Source: an uncultured Erythrobacter sp.
GTDB lineage: Bacteria; Pseudomonadota; Alphaproteobacteria; Sphingomonadales; Sphingomonadaceae
Assembly (NCBI GenBank): GCA_947501215.1
Contig: CANMUS010000003.1
Location: 248,001-312,000, forward strand
Direction: 5' to 3'
DNA: 64,000 bases
Numbering within the stretch: the first letter of the stretch is position 1; every line of letters starts with the position of its first letter. The position numbers and the translations under genes are program-made. Below the pieces are notes generated by a model. It was not told where the DNA came from, ran no database searches, and was given only the letters and a program-made list of their open reading frames with translations. Shown piece after piece: positions 37,806 through 46,098 of the stretch.

Positions 37806-37855
37806 GCCACCACCGACATGGACTACTGAAGGGGGTGTTCTGAAAAACTGCGCCG

Positions 37856-38304
37856 TCACTTGCCTGCCTCACAATTTTGCGCCCGGGTAGAGCCCGCATC
37901 GGTGCGGCGCAGCAGCCGCAAAAGCGCGGAATTGTCGGCTTTCCGGCGGATCGCGGTCATGCGGCCCTGATGGAGTACAGGCTGCATCAGGCCCCACTCG
38001 ACCCGGCTGACCAGCGCTTGATGTGTCACCTTCCGCCAGTCGATGGTAGGCCCGGCGAGCCGCCCCGATCCCGGCGGCGTAAACACCGCATCCCAGGCAT
38101 GCCGGCCCGCTCACGCAAGCGATAGGCCGAGGCCCGCGACATGCCGACATTGCGCGCCGCCGCGGCGACCGAGCCGGTCAGGTAGAGCTGCGCGAGAAAC
38201 TCGCACTGCCGCACAACGCTCCACCCGTCCTCGCGCGAACGCAGCAGGACGGGATGAAAGAACGGCGGCTTGCGGCGGAGACGATGGGCGAGCGCTTTCG
38301 GCAT
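37856..38304 (-). pseudogene. frameshifted helix-turn-helix protein gene
   Basis: From 38304 (MPKALAHRLRRKPPFFHPV) the frame runs through an HTH-like segment, LYLTGSVAAAARNVGMSRASAYRLRERAGM, to about 38100. The rest is in another frame: AWDAVFTPPGSGRLAG, then VTHQALVSRVEWGLMQPVLHQGRMTAIRRKADNSALLRLLRR, ending at TGA 37856. Intact relatives in sphingomonads, as I recall them, have the two parts in one frame joined by a few residues after the HTH. A small deletion of about 10-15 bases near 38095-38105 best explains the break. It is therefore probably a dead DNA-binding protein gene. Confidence 0.75.
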
Positions 38305-38434
38305 CCGCGAGGATGAAGCAGATTGGTGGCGTGTGGGAAAGTGGGTTGGCCGCAGGTCGTTCAGTCGCGGATAGCGGGTGGATCGCAGACTATTTCGTGA
38401 ATTTCTGACATTATGGCGTGACGAGAAGCCCAAT

Positions 38435-38462
38435 CCCGCTCAGCCTGAGTTTGTCGAAGGCC
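38435..38462. repeat. TTCGACAAGCTCAGG-type repeat, left of GIY-YIG gene 1
   Basis: A 28-base copy that is the inverted partner of 38799-38826, matching at 27 of 28 positions. The two copies bracket the first GIY-YIG gene. Confidence 0.85.
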
Positions 38463-38528
38463 ACGCGCTTTCGCTTGCTCCAAGCACCACTACTGTTGGC
38501 GAGTTCGGGCAAGCGCCGAAATCCTTTC

Positions 38529-38774
38529 TCAGTCACCTGCAATTAGCGCCTGCTTCTTCGCCCTGCTCCAGCCCTTGATTTGTCGCTCGGCGTCGAAAGC
38601 CTCGTTGCGCGTGGGAAAGTCCTGCGACCATTCAAACGATACCGGCAGCCGGCCAGCGGTGTATCCGCCCAGCATCCCGGATCGATGTTGCGCCATGCGG
38701 TTTTCCAGATCCTCGGTGTGCCCAACGTAATAGCTGTCATCATTGCAGCGCAGCAGGTACGTGAAGAAGGTCAT
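38529..38774 (-). CDS. GIY-YIG nuclease family protein 1
   Basis: An 81-residue single-domain GIY-YIG protein of the UPF0213/YhbQ-like size class. The GIY-like strand is FTYLLRCNDD, YIG is YYVGHT, the arginine is in LENRMAQHR and the metal-binding Glu in NEAFDAERQIKGWSR. The C-terminus is basic. It is bracketed by inverted copies of the TTCGACAAGCTCAGG repeat (38435 and 38799), which suggests a mobile cassette or a link between enzyme and repeat. The DNA target is unknown. Confidence 0.92.
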   Translation of the reverse strand: MTFFTYLLRCNDDSYYVGHTEDLENRMAQHRSGMLGGYTAGRLPVSFEWSQDFPTRNEAFDAERQIKGWSRAKKQALIAGD

Positions 38775-38798
38775 GCATTGCTTCTAGGGTTGGCGCGT

Positions 38799-38826
38799 GG
38801 CCTTCGACAAGCTCAGGCTGAGCGGG
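38799..38826. repeat. TTCGACAAGCTCAGG-type repeat, right of GIY-YIG gene 1
   Basis: Inverted partner of 38435-38462, 25 bases before the GIY-YIG 1 start codon. Confidence 0.85.
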
Positions 38827-38906
38827 AAGGTTGGGCAAGGGCGAAGTAGTGCTTGCCTCTGCATAAAAATCGAAAGCCGACGCCCATCAACTCAGCATAA
38901 TCGTCG

Positions 38907-38948
38907 TCCCAGCGGTTGCGAAGCACAACCGTAGGTTGAAAGCTGGGA
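38907..38948. repeat. TCCCAGC...GCTGGGA palindromic repeat next to GIY-YIG gene 2
   Basis: Outer stem TCCCAGC (38907-38913) and GCTGGGA (38942-38948), with an inner stem CGGTTG/CAACCG (38913-38918 with 38926-38931). It lies 11 bases past the stop of the second GIY-YIG gene. Confidence 0.75.
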
Positions 38949-38958
38949 TCGCTCTCGG

Positions 38959-39243
38959 TCAGGCGAGCCGCTCGAACAGGTCGCTCCAGTCCGGGTTCGC
39001 CTGCTCGATCAGTTCGATCTTCCACTCACGCTTCCACGCCTTCATCGCCTTCTCACGTGCGATGGCGTCGGTGATGTCTTCGTACTCCTCCTCGTGCACC
39101 AGTCGGTCCAAACCGTAGCGTCGGCAGAAAGTGGAGCCTTTGCCTGTACGGTGTTGCTGGATGCGGAAGGGGAGGTCGGAGGTGACGCCGATGTAAAGCA
39201 CGCCGCGCGGCTTGTTGGTCATGAGATAGACCCAGCCGCTCAT
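38959..39243 (-). CDS. GIY-YIG nuclease family protein 2
   Basis: A 94-residue GIY-YIG protein, only distantly like its neighbour. VYLMTNKPRG is the first strand, LYIGVTSDLPFRIQQHR holds YIG and the arginine, and AIAREKAMKAWKREWKI has the catalytic Glu. It is flanked by ATCCCAGC/GCTGGGAT hairpins (38907-38948 and 39272-39291). Some GIY-YIG proteins of this size act on single-stranded DNA of repeats beside their own gene; this is a proposal here. Confidence 0.93.
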   Translation of the reverse strand: MSGWVYLMTNKPRGVLYIGVTSDLPFRIQQHRTGKGSTFCRRYGLDRLVHEEEYEDITDAIAREKAMKAWKREWKIELIEQANPDWSDLFERLA

Positions 39244-39271
39244 CCGCTAATGTCCGGCCAGGAGGTGAGCG

Positions 39272-39291
39272 ATCCCAGCTTGCGCTGGGAT
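39272..39291. repeat. ATCCCAGC-GCTGGGAT hairpin upstream of GIY-YIG gene 2
   Basis: A perfect 8-base stem with a 4-base loop (TTGC), followed by GAC. The same hairpin lies at 60822-60841 with another loop. Confidence 0.88.
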
Positions 39292-39308
39292 GACGATAGA
39301 GGAGTTGC

Positions 39309-40778
39309 TCACTCCGCCGCTTCGCGCCCTTCGCCGGTGCCGTCCTCGATCTGCGCGGCGTCTTCCGCATTGTAGCGCGGGGTCGCCTCCACCTTCGGCA
39401 CTTCCTCGATCTCGCGCTTGCCGATTTCGATGCCGCGTTCGGCGAGGCGCCTGCCCGAAGTCAGCACGTTGCGTTCGAAACTGCCGACGAACTTGTTGTA
39501 ATTGTTGACCGCCGTCTCCAGCCCGCCACCAACGCGCTTCATGTGTTCGGCGGCGACGGCGAGGCGGTCGTAAAGCTCCGCCCCGGCCTTGCCGATCTCC
39601 ACCGCTTCCTGCGCGATCGTGTCCTGCCGCCAGACCTGCGCCACGGTGCGCGCGATGGCGACGAGGTTGGTGGGCGTCGCCAGCAGCACCTTGTTGCGGA
39701 AGGCGAAGTCCCACAACTCCGGATCGTGCTCCAGCGCGGCGGCGACGAAATGTTCGCCGGGGACGAACATCACCACATAGTCGGGCGTGTCGTCGAACTG
39801 GCTCTGGTAGCTCTTGCTGCCGAGCGTCTGGACGTGGTTGCGCATCGATTTCGCATGCAGGTCTAGATGCCGCCCGCGCTCGTCGTCGTCATCCGCTTCG
39901 AACGCGGCCTGGTATGCGTTGAGCGAGACCTTGGCATCGATCACGAGCTTCTTCTGCCCCGGCACATGCACCACCGCATCGGGGCGCAGCCGCCCTTCCT
40001 CGGTCTCGATCGAATGTTCGAGATCGAAATCGGTATGCTCCGACAATCCGCATTGCTCGAGCACGTTCTGCAGCGCCCGCTCGCCCCAGCGGCCGCGGGC
40101 CTTGGGGGCGTTGGTCAGGCTGTTTCCGAGCCGCTGCGCCTCGCGCCGGACCTCTTCCTGCCCGCGCTGCATCTCGGTGATCTGTTGGTAGAGCCGCCCG
40201 AAGGCATCGGTGCGCTTTTCCTCCAGCGCGGCGACCTGCTTCTCGTAAGCCTCCAGCCGCTTACCCACCGGATCGAGCAGAGCGCGCAGCTTTTCCTCGC
40301 TGGTCTTTTCGGAGTGGCCGAAACGCTCGTTCGCGCGCTTGAGGAAATCTTCCTGTGCCTTCGACAACACAGCGGTGCCGGTGTTCTGGAATTCCTTGAG
40401 CAATTCCTCGCGCGCCTCGACCAGCAGGCGTTTCTGCTCGTCGAAATTGGCGGTCTTTTCCTTCAGCGTCGCCAGTTCGGACCCGAGCGCGACATTGTCG
40501 CGCCGCAGGGCATCGAGCGCCGTTTCATGCGCCGTGCGGGTTTCGCGCAATTCGCCGTCGAGCGCATCGGCGCGGGCCGCGCGCACGGTCGCATTCTCCA
40601 GCTCCACGATGGCGCGGCGGAACTTCTCGTCCAGTTCCTTGGCCTCGGCATCACGCTCGCCATGGCGCGCTTTCCAGTCGGCTGCCGGTCGCGATCCGGC
40701 GAACCAGCCGAGCGCCACCCCGATCAGGAGGGCGGCGACGGCGACGATGAGAACGGTCATATCCATGCGCCGGAACAT
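39309..40778 (-). CDS. rmuC: DNA recombination protein RmuC
   Basis: Predicted nuclease-like protein that limits inversions at short inverted repeats. One N-terminal membrane helix (about residues 8-27) is followed by a long coiled coil (30-225) and the RmuC domain, with NAPKARGRWGERALQNVLEQCGL, DAVVHVPGQKKLVIDAKVSLNAY and LLATPTNLVAIARTVAQVWRQ. The start is uncertain: ATG 40778, 40766 and 40760 are in frame and none has a strong ribosome site. It is interesting that a gene limiting inverted-repeat recombination lies beside the repeat-rich GIY-YIG region. Confidence 0.94.
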   Translation of the reverse strand: MFRRMDMTVLIVAVAALLIGVALGWFAGSRPAADWKARHGERDAEAKELDEKFRRAIVELENATVRAARADALDGELRETRTAHETALDALRRDNVALGSELATLKEKTANFDEQKRLLVEAREELLKEFQNTGTAVLSKAQEDFLKRANERFGHSEKTSEEKLRALLDPVGKRLEAYEKQVAALEEKRTDAFGRLYQQITEMQRGQEEVRREAQRLGNSLTNAPKARGRWGERALQNVLEQCGLSEHTDFDLEHSIETEEGRLRPDAVVHVPGQKKLVIDAKVSLNAYQAAFEADDDDERGRHLDLHAKSMRNHVQTLGSKSYQSQFDDTPDYVVMFVPGEHFVAAALEHDPELWDFAFRNKVLLATPTNLVAIARTVAQVWRQDTIAQEAVEIGKAGAELYDRLAVAAEHMKRVGGGLETAVNNYNKFVGSFERNVLTSGRRLAERGIEIGKREIEEVPKVEATPRYNAEDAAQIEDGTGEGREAAE

Positions 40779-40860
40779 AGCTGGAACGGGACTTGCGGAA
40801 AAGACCTGCCCGGAACTATCCCCACAGCCGCGCGCTCCTCATGCAAAGAGGAGATATTCT

Positions 40861-41259
40861 ATGTCGATCAAGGAAATGATCCAGGACCACCCCGCCGTGG
40901 GTGCCGACTATACCGAGGAACTTGGCGAAGCGGTGAAGCACGCGATGTATTGCGCGGCGATAGCCAGCAGCTGCGTCGATGCCTGCAATGCGGAAGAGGG
41001 CGACATGTCCGAATGCATCCGCAAGTGCTCCGACGCGTCGGACATCTGCCAGGCCGTCAGCACGGTCGCGGCGCGGCGGACTCATGGCAATACGGCGGTG
41101 ATCAAGTCGCTGCTCGAAGCCTGCATCCTCGCCTGCAAGGTCTGCGCCGAGGAATGCGACAAGCACGACAACCCGCACTGCCAGCGCTGCGCGCGGATGT
41201 GCCACGAAGTGGTCGAGGACTGCGTGAAAGCGCGCGATGCGATGCTGGAAGTAGCCTAA
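40861..41259 (+). CDS. four-helix bundle copper-binding protein
   Basis: A 132-residue soluble protein with 14 cysteines, many spaced to line the core of a helical bundle (CAAIASSCVDAC, ECIRKCSDASDIC, CILACKVCAEEC, CQRCARMCHEVVEDC). This is the DUF326 / Csp copper-storage type, which holds many Cu(I) ions in the cytosol. No signal peptide is present. A ribosome site AAGAGGAG precedes ATG 40861. No other copper gene lies nearby. Confidence 0.92.
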   Translation: MSIKEMIQDHPAVGADYTEELGEAVKHAMYCAAIASSCVDACNAEEGDMSECIRKCSDASDICQAVSTVAARRTHGNTAVIKSLLEACILACKVCAEECDKHDNPHCQRCARMCHEVVEDCVKARDAMLEVA

Positions 41260-41267
41260 TTGTATTG

Positions 41268-41492
41268 CGAACCCGCATCCGCGGGTTCGTCCTCGCTAGA
41301 CGCGCGGCAAGCCGCGCCCGCTGCGGGCGGGCGGTCGCCCTTGCCGGGCCTCCGCCGGCCCGGTGCTCTAGGAGGGGCGAGCCTTGATTTTGAGGCGCGA
41401 CCTATCCTCTCCTAGAGAACCGAACCGAAGGTGAGGCAAGGCCGACCGGCCGCCCGCAGCGATGTGACCTTCAGGTCGCGTGAGCGAGGATA
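41268..41492. repeat. Large nested inverted-repeat element
   Basis: This gap of 278 bases between the copper protein and def has no gene. An ATCC-loop hairpin (41268-41289) is followed by a nested structure. The 27-base arms at 41319-41345 and 41435-41461 match at about 24 positions; inside them CTCTAGGAG (41366-41374) pairs with CTCCTAGAG (41409-41417). Outside them a CCTCGCT copy on the left faces AGCGAGG on the right (about 41291 and 41484). Confidence 0.8.
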
Positions 41493-41537
41493 GCCTAAGG
41501 CCGCGGCCGCGGCCGCCGGCGCTTGAGGCCAAGCAAA

Positions 41538-42104
41538 TTACGCCGCTTCGCGCAGCTTCTTCAGCTTTTTGAGCGCCATGTTGCGCTTGAGGCGGCTGAG
41601 GTGGTCGATGAACAGGATGCCCTCGAGATGGTCCATTTCGTGCTGGATGCACGTGGCCATGAGCCCGTCGAGGTCCTCTTCGTGGGTCTCGCCTTCGAGA
41701 TCCTGGTAGCGCACGCGGCAGGTGGCCGGGCGATCGACATCGGCGAAGATGTCGGGGACCGAAAGGCAGCCCTCCTGATACGTCGCCAGCTCGTCCGCAG
41801 GATCGAGGATTTCCGGGTTGATGAAGACGCGCGGCTCTTTCTTGACCGGATAATGCACGTGTTCGTGACCGCCGTGATTGCAGACCTCGCCCTCGGCCTC
41901 GGTATCTTCGGGCTGCAAGTCGATCACCAGCACCCGCTTGGGCACGCCGACCTGGATCGCCGCAAGCCCGATGCCGGGGGCATCGTACATGGTTTCGAAC
42001 ATGTCGGAGACGAGCGTCTTCAACTCATCGTCGAACTCGGTGACGGGTTCGGACACGACCTTGAGCCGGGGATCCGGCACTTCGAGAATTTCACGGATAG
42101 CCAT
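41538..42104 (-). CDS. def: peptide deformylase
   Basis: Removes the formyl group from new proteins. The metal site is complete: GIGLAAIQVG, EGCLSVPDI and HEMDHLEG. Length 188. A histidine-rich insert (CNHGGHEHVHY) between the first two motifs is unusual; it may simply be a surface loop. fmt, which makes the formylated initiator, lies about 0.9 kb away on the other strand, with recR between; def, recR and fmt are commonly close. Confidence 0.96.
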   Translation of the reverse strand: MAIREILEVPDPRLKVVSEPVTEFDDELKTLVSDMFETMYDAPGIGLAAIQVGVPKRVLVIDLQPEDTEAEGEVCNHGGHEHVHYPVKKEPRVFINPEILDPADELATYQEGCLSVPDIFADVDRPATCRVRYQDLEGETHEEDLDGLMATCIQHEMDHLEGILFIDHLSRLKRNMALKKLKKLREAA

Positions 42105-42155
42105 GGGAGGTCAGATAGGCGCGCGCGCGCGATTGTTCAATTGTTCGTTAGGTGC

Positions 42156-42356
42156 GCCTTCGACATCCGTCGAAGGCTAGCTGTTCCGTCCCGCTCCCCC
42201 TCCCGGAGTCTTTGTTGGGTGCGCTATCGACATCCGTCGATAGCTTGCGGCACCAGCCCACGCCCCCACCCGGCCACCCATAAAATACCGTGCCGTGGGT
42301 GGCCGGGTGGGGGCGTGGGCTGGTGCCGCCGCAAGGGCCGGACGGATGTCTGGCCC
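42156..42356. repeat. Compound palindromic element, copy 2 (with a half copy)
   Basis: It holds hairpins with ATCC loops at 42156-42177 (stem GCCTTCGAC) and 42223-42244 (stem GCTATCGAC), a partial arm near 42182-42212, and then the long hairpin: 34-base arms at 42247-42280 and 42296-42329, perfectly complementary, around a 15-base loop. A GGAT-loop hairpin (42335-42356) and CGCAC close it. It separates recR from def, on the same strand. Confidence 0.92.
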
Positions 42357-42372
42357 GCACGCAGACAGAATA

Positions 42373-42966
42373 TCAAACAGGCCGTCGCGCTCGCAAGGCC
42401 TGCGCCAAGGTGCCCTCGTCGAGGTAATCCAGCTCCCCTCCAACGGGCAGGCCGTGCGCCAGCTGCGTAATCCGCACAGGGTAGACCTCCAGCCGCTCGG
42501 CGAGATAGTGCGCCGTCGTCTGCCCCTCCAGCGTAGCGTTCATGGCGAGGACGATTTCGTCCACCCCGCCCTCTTCGACGCGCGCCATCAGGCTGGCGAT
42601 GTTGAGATCCTCGGGCCGCACGCCGTCCAGCGCCGACAGCTTGCCGCCGAGCACATGGTAGCGCCCGGTAAACAGTTTCGCGCGGTCGAGCGCCCACAGG
42701 TCGGACACGTCCTCCACCACGCACAGGCTCTTCATGTCGCGGCGCGGATCGGCGCAGATGGCGCAGGGGTTGCGCGTGTCGACATTGCCGCAGGTCTCGC
42801 ACTCGACCAGCGCCTCGCCAACGGTGGCCAGTGCGTCGAGCAGGGCCGGCAGCGCCGTCTCGCGACGCTTGACCAGCCACAGCACCGCCCGCCGCGCACT
42901 GCGCGGGCCGAGACCGGGCAGGCGGGCCAGCGCCGATGCGAGGGTTTCGATCTCTTGCGATGCCAT
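42373..42966 (-). CDS. recR: recombination mediator RecR
   Basis: Loads RecA at gaps together with RecO/RecF. 197 residues: helix-hairpin-helix [12 protein letters not shown], four-cysteine zinc finger [16 protein letters not shown], Toprim start [13 protein letters not shown] and [15 protein letters not shown] 42966 is chosen as the family start. It is divergent from fmt, 43 bases away. Confidence 0.96.
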   Translation of the reverse strand: MASQEIETLASALARLPGLGPRSARRAVLWLVKRRETALPALLDALATVGEALVECETCGNVDTRNPCAICADPRRDMKSLCVVEDVSDLWALDRAKLFTGRYHVLGGKLSALDGVRPEDLNIASLMARVEEGGVDEIVLAMNATLEGQTTAHYLAERLEVYPVRITQLAHGLPVGGELDYLDEGTLAQALRARRPV

Positions 42967-43009
42967 CGCGCCACAGATAGGGGCGCGGGCGAGACAGAGA
43001 AAGGCCGCA

Positions 43010-43918
43010 ATGCGCATTATCTTCATGGGAAGCCCGGATTTCGCCGTGCCGACGCTGCAGGCGCTGGTCGATGCGGCGCATGAGGTGGTGTGCGTCTACA
43101 CCCAGCCGCCGCGGCCCGGCGGGCGGCGTGGTAAGGAGCTGACGCGCACGCCGGTGCACCAGCGGGCCGACGATCTCGGGATCGAAGTCCGGCATCCCAA
43201 ATCGCTGAAATCTGCCGAGGAGCAGAAAGCCTTCGCGGCGCTGGAGGCCGACGTGGCGGTGGTCGCCGCCTACGGACTGATCCTGCCGCAAGCCATTCTC
43301 GACGCGCCGAAGCATGGCTGCCTCAACGTCCACGCCTCCATTTTGCCGCGCTGGCGCGGGGCCGCGCCGATCCACCGCGCAGTGATGGCGGGCGATCCGG
43401 TGACCGGCGTTACCATCATGCAGATGGAGGCGGGGCTCGACACCGGCCCCATGCTGACGATGGCGCGCACCCCGACCAAGGACAAAACCACCGGCGAACT
43501 GACCGAGGAACTGGCCGAGAACGGCGCGCAACTGATGGTCGGCACGCTGATCGACCTGGAGGCGTTGCATCCGCTGGAGCAGGACGACACGCAAGCGACC
43601 TATGCCGCCAAGATCGACAAGGCGGAAGCGCGGATCGATTGGGACCGCCCTGCTGGAGACGTGGTGCGGCACGTGCATGGGCTCTCGCCCTTCCCCGGTG
43701 CGTGGTTCGAACTCGATGGCCAGAGGGTCAAACTGCTGCGAGCGGAGATTGCCGAAGGCAGCGGCGCTCCCGGCGAAGTGATCGACGACCGGCTTGCCAT
43801 TGCATGCAACGAAGGCGCGATCCGCCCGGTCGAACTGCAGCGCGCGGGCAAGCCGAAAATGGACCTCGACACTTTCCTGCGCGGCAATGCGGTGCTCCAA
43901 GGCAGCGTGCTGGGCTGA
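43010..43918 (+). CDS. fmt: methionyl-tRNA formyltransferase
   Basis: Formylates initiator Met-tRNA. 302 residues. [19 protein letters not shown] opens the Rossmann fold, [17 protein letters not shown] holds the catalytic His, and DTGPML follows; the C-terminal OB-like domain starts near residue 205. AAGG precedes ATG 43010. truA follows after a repeat. Confidence 0.96.
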   Translation: MRIIFMGSPDFAVPTLQALVDAAHEVVCVYTQPPRPGGRRGKELTRTPVHQRADDLGIEVRHPKSLKSAEEQKAFAALEADVAVVAAYGLILPQAILDAPKHGCLNVHASILPRWRGAAPIHRAVMAGDPVTGVTIMQMEAGLDTGPMLTMARTPTKDKTTGELTEELAENGAQLMVGTLIDLEALHPLEQDDTQATYAAKIDKAEARIDWDRPAGDVVRHVHGLSPFPGAWFELDGQRVKLLRAEIAEGSGAPGEVIDDRLAIACNEGAIRPVELQRAGKPKMDLDTFLRGNAVLQGSVLG

Positions 43919-43930
43919 TGTCGGCGCGTG

Positions 43931-44005
43931 TGCTTCGACAGGCTCAGCATGAGCGGGCCTTGTGCCCAATCCCAAATCCGCTCGGCCTGAGCCTGTCGAG
44001 GGCCA
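43931..44005. repeat. TTCGACAGGCTCAG-type inverted repeat pair
   Basis: Copies near 43931-43957 and 43978-44005 face each other, each a diverged form of the repeat at 12656. They lie between fmt and truA, ending 20 bases before the truA start. Confidence 0.8.
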
Positions 44006-44024
44006 TGCGCCTACCGATGCGCCG

Positions 44025-44774
44025 ATGACCCGCTTCGCGCTCACCCTCGAATTCGACGGCACGCCGTTCTTCGGCCTCCAGCGCCAGAAAGACGGGCCGA
44101 GCGTGCAACAGGCGGTGGAGGAAGCCGCCTTCCGCATTCTGGGAGAGGACGTGCGCCTCCACAGCGCTGGCCGCACCGATACCGGCGTCCACGCGCTCGC
44201 CATGCGCAGCCATATGGATATCGCCAAGGAGATCGCGCCTTTCCGCCTGATGGAAGCGCTCAACGCGCACCTGCGGCCCGATCCGATTGCGGTGACCCAT
44301 TGCGAGATCGTACCCGACGACTGGCATGCCCGCTTCTCCTGCACGGGCCGCAGCTATGTCTACCGCATCGCCAATCGCCGCGCACCGCTGACGCTGAAAA
44401 AGGATCGGCTGTGGCAGGTCGGCACGCCGCTGGATCACGAGGCAATGCACCGCGCGGCGCAGGCGCTGGTGGGCCTGCACGATTTCACCACCTTCCGCTC
44501 GGTCCATTGCCAGTCGGACAGTCCGGTCAAGACGCTCGACCGGCTGGATGTCGAGCGAGAGGGCGAAGAGGTCCGCATCCACGCCGCCGCGCGCAGCTTC
44601 CTCCACCACCAGGTGCGCAGCATGGTCGGCTGTCTCGCGCTGGTCGGCATGGGCCGCTGGCGCGAGGAACAGGTGGCCGGGGCGCTGGAAGCGAAAGACC
44701 GCCAGGCGCTCGGCCTCAACGCTCCGCCGCACGGCCTCTACTTCGTCGAGGCGACCTATCCCGACGATGCTTGA
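44025..44774 (+). CDS. truA: tRNA pseudouridine synthase A
   Basis: Makes pseudouridine at tRNA positions 38-40. 249 residues; the catalytic Asp is in GRTDTGVHA, with [12 protein letters not shown] before it and [11 protein letters not shown] in the C-terminal half. ATG 44025 begins the first strand. It is probably transcribed with fmt despite the repeat between them. Confidence 0.96.
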   Translation: MTRFALTLEFDGTPFFGLQRQKDGPSVQQAVEEAAFRILGEDVRLHSAGRTDTGVHALAMRSHMDIAKEIAPFRLMEALNAHLRPDPIAVTHCEIVPDDWHARFSCTGRSYVYRIANRRAPLTLKKDRLWQVGTPLDHEAMHRAAQALVGLHDFTTFRSVHCQSDSPVKTLDRLDVEREGEEVRIHAAARSFLHHQVRSMVGCLALVGMGRWREEQVAGALEAKDRQALGLNAPPHGLYFVEATYPDDA

Positions 44775-44855
44775 CGTTGCGGCACCCTAGCCAAGCCGGA
44801 TTGGCAAGCGTAGCGGGTCGGAGACACGTTTCACGATGCAACGAAAGGGACAAGG

Positions 44856-45968
44856 ATGGCCTATACCGGTAAGCAGCTTTTCACCACGCTGACGAGCGAC
44901 GGCACGCTCACTCTTGAGCTGGAGGACACGACCTTCCCCGATCCGACGGGCAACCAGGTTCTCGTCAGGATGGAGGCCGCGCCGATCAACCCTTCGGATC
45001 TTGCGATCCTGACCGGTGCCGCCGATTTCGAGAATGCCGACTATTCGCCGGGCAAGGTCGTCGCCACCATGCCGGAACCGTTCAACAGTGGCCAGAAGGC
45101 GCGCCACGGCCAGCGTCTGCCGGCAGGCAATGAGGGCGCAGGCACGGTCGTCGCCACGGGCGATAGCGACATGGCCAAGGGGCTGATGGGTCAGCGCGTC
45201 GCCTGCGTTCCGGGCAGCGCCTATTCCGAATACGCCATCGCCGATGCCGCCATGTGCCTGCCGCTGGGCGATCACAGCGCGGAGGACGGCGCATCGAGCT
45301 TCGTCAACCCGATGACCGCGCTGGGCTTCGCCGAGAATGCGAAGATGGACGGCGCGAAATCGATACTCCACACGGTCGGCGCGTCGAACCTCGGCCAGAT
45401 GCTGGTCAAGATCTGCCAGGAAGACGGCCTCGGCCTCGTCAACATCGTGCGCAAAGGCGATCAGGTCGAGCTGCTGAAGGGGCTGGGTGCGAGCCATGTG
45501 GTGAACTCGTCGGACGACGATTTCATGGATCAGCTCAAATCCGCGATCGACGAGACCGACGCCTTCTACGGCTTCGATCCCATCGGCGGCGGCAAGATGG
45601 TCGATCATTGCTTCAAGGCGATGGAGCAGGTCGCGGTCGGCAAGATGACCGAATATTCGCGCTATGGCTCCAACCAGCAGAAGCGCATGTTCATTTACGG
45701 TCGCCTCGACTTCGGACCGACCACGCTGACGCCGAGCTACGGCTTCGGCTGGACACTTTCGGGCTGGCTCCTGACACCGTTCCTGCAGACTGCGGGCATG
45801 GAAACCGTCGGCCGCATGCGCAAGCGCGTGCTCGACAACCTGACGACCACCTTCGCCAGCAGCTACAAGACCAAGGTCGATCTCGAAGGCATGCTGACCA
45901 AGGACGCGATCCTAGACTATCGCCAGATGAAGACCGGCGAGAAGTATCTGGTGACGCCGAACGGGTAG
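44856..45968 (+). CDS. zinc-binding dehydrogenase, MDR superfamily
   Basis: A 370-residue medium-chain dehydrogenase, quinone-oxidoreductase-like. APINPSDLAIL and GNEGAGTVVATG mark the catalytic fold. The cofactor strand is ILHTVGASNLGQMLVKI, where the usual glycine-rich loop is only partly kept. No structural zinc cysteines are evident, so the family name does not prove zinc. AAGG precedes ATG 44856. The substrate is unknown. Confidence 0.85.
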   Translation: MAYTGKQLFTTLTSDGTLTLELEDTTFPDPTGNQVLVRMEAAPINPSDLAILTGAADFENADYSPGKVVATMPEPFNSGQKARHGQRLPAGNEGAGTVVATGDSDMAKGLMGQRVACVPGSAYSEYAIADAAMCLPLGDHSAEDGASSFVNPMTALGFAENAKMDGAKSILHTVGASNLGQMLVKICQEDGLGLVNIVRKGDQVELLKGLGASHVVNSSDDDFMDQLKSAIDETDAFYGFDPIGGGKMVDHCFKAMEQVAVGKMTEYSRYGSNQQKRMFIYGRLDFGPTTLTPSYGFGWTLSGWLLTPFLQTAGMETVGRMRKRVLDNLTTTFASSYKTKVDLEGMLTKDAILDYRQMKTGEKYLVTPNG

Positions 45969-45985
45969 GGAACCAGAATATCAAT

Positions 45986-46078
45986 CCGTTCGCCCTGAGC
46001 CTGTCGAAGGGCTGTCCTTCACTTCCGGCTCAGCGCTCGTAGAAAAATACGGGGCTTCGACAAGCTCAGCCCGAACGG
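45986..46078. repeat. TTCGACAAGCTCAGG-type inverted repeat pair
   Basis: 27-base copies at 45986-46012 and 46052-46078 in opposite orientation fill the gap between the convergent dehydrogenase and asparaginase genes. The paired changes (GGGC against GCCC at the arm edges) keep the symmetry. Confidence 0.88.
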
Positions 46079-46098
46079 AATTGGGGTGTCGCGCGAAG

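Noticed and set aside
41500-41520. GGCCGCGGCCGC run as a regulatory site
   Set aside because: Simple GC-rich low-complexity sequence at the end of the repeat element; no gene start or symmetry beyond the run itself.
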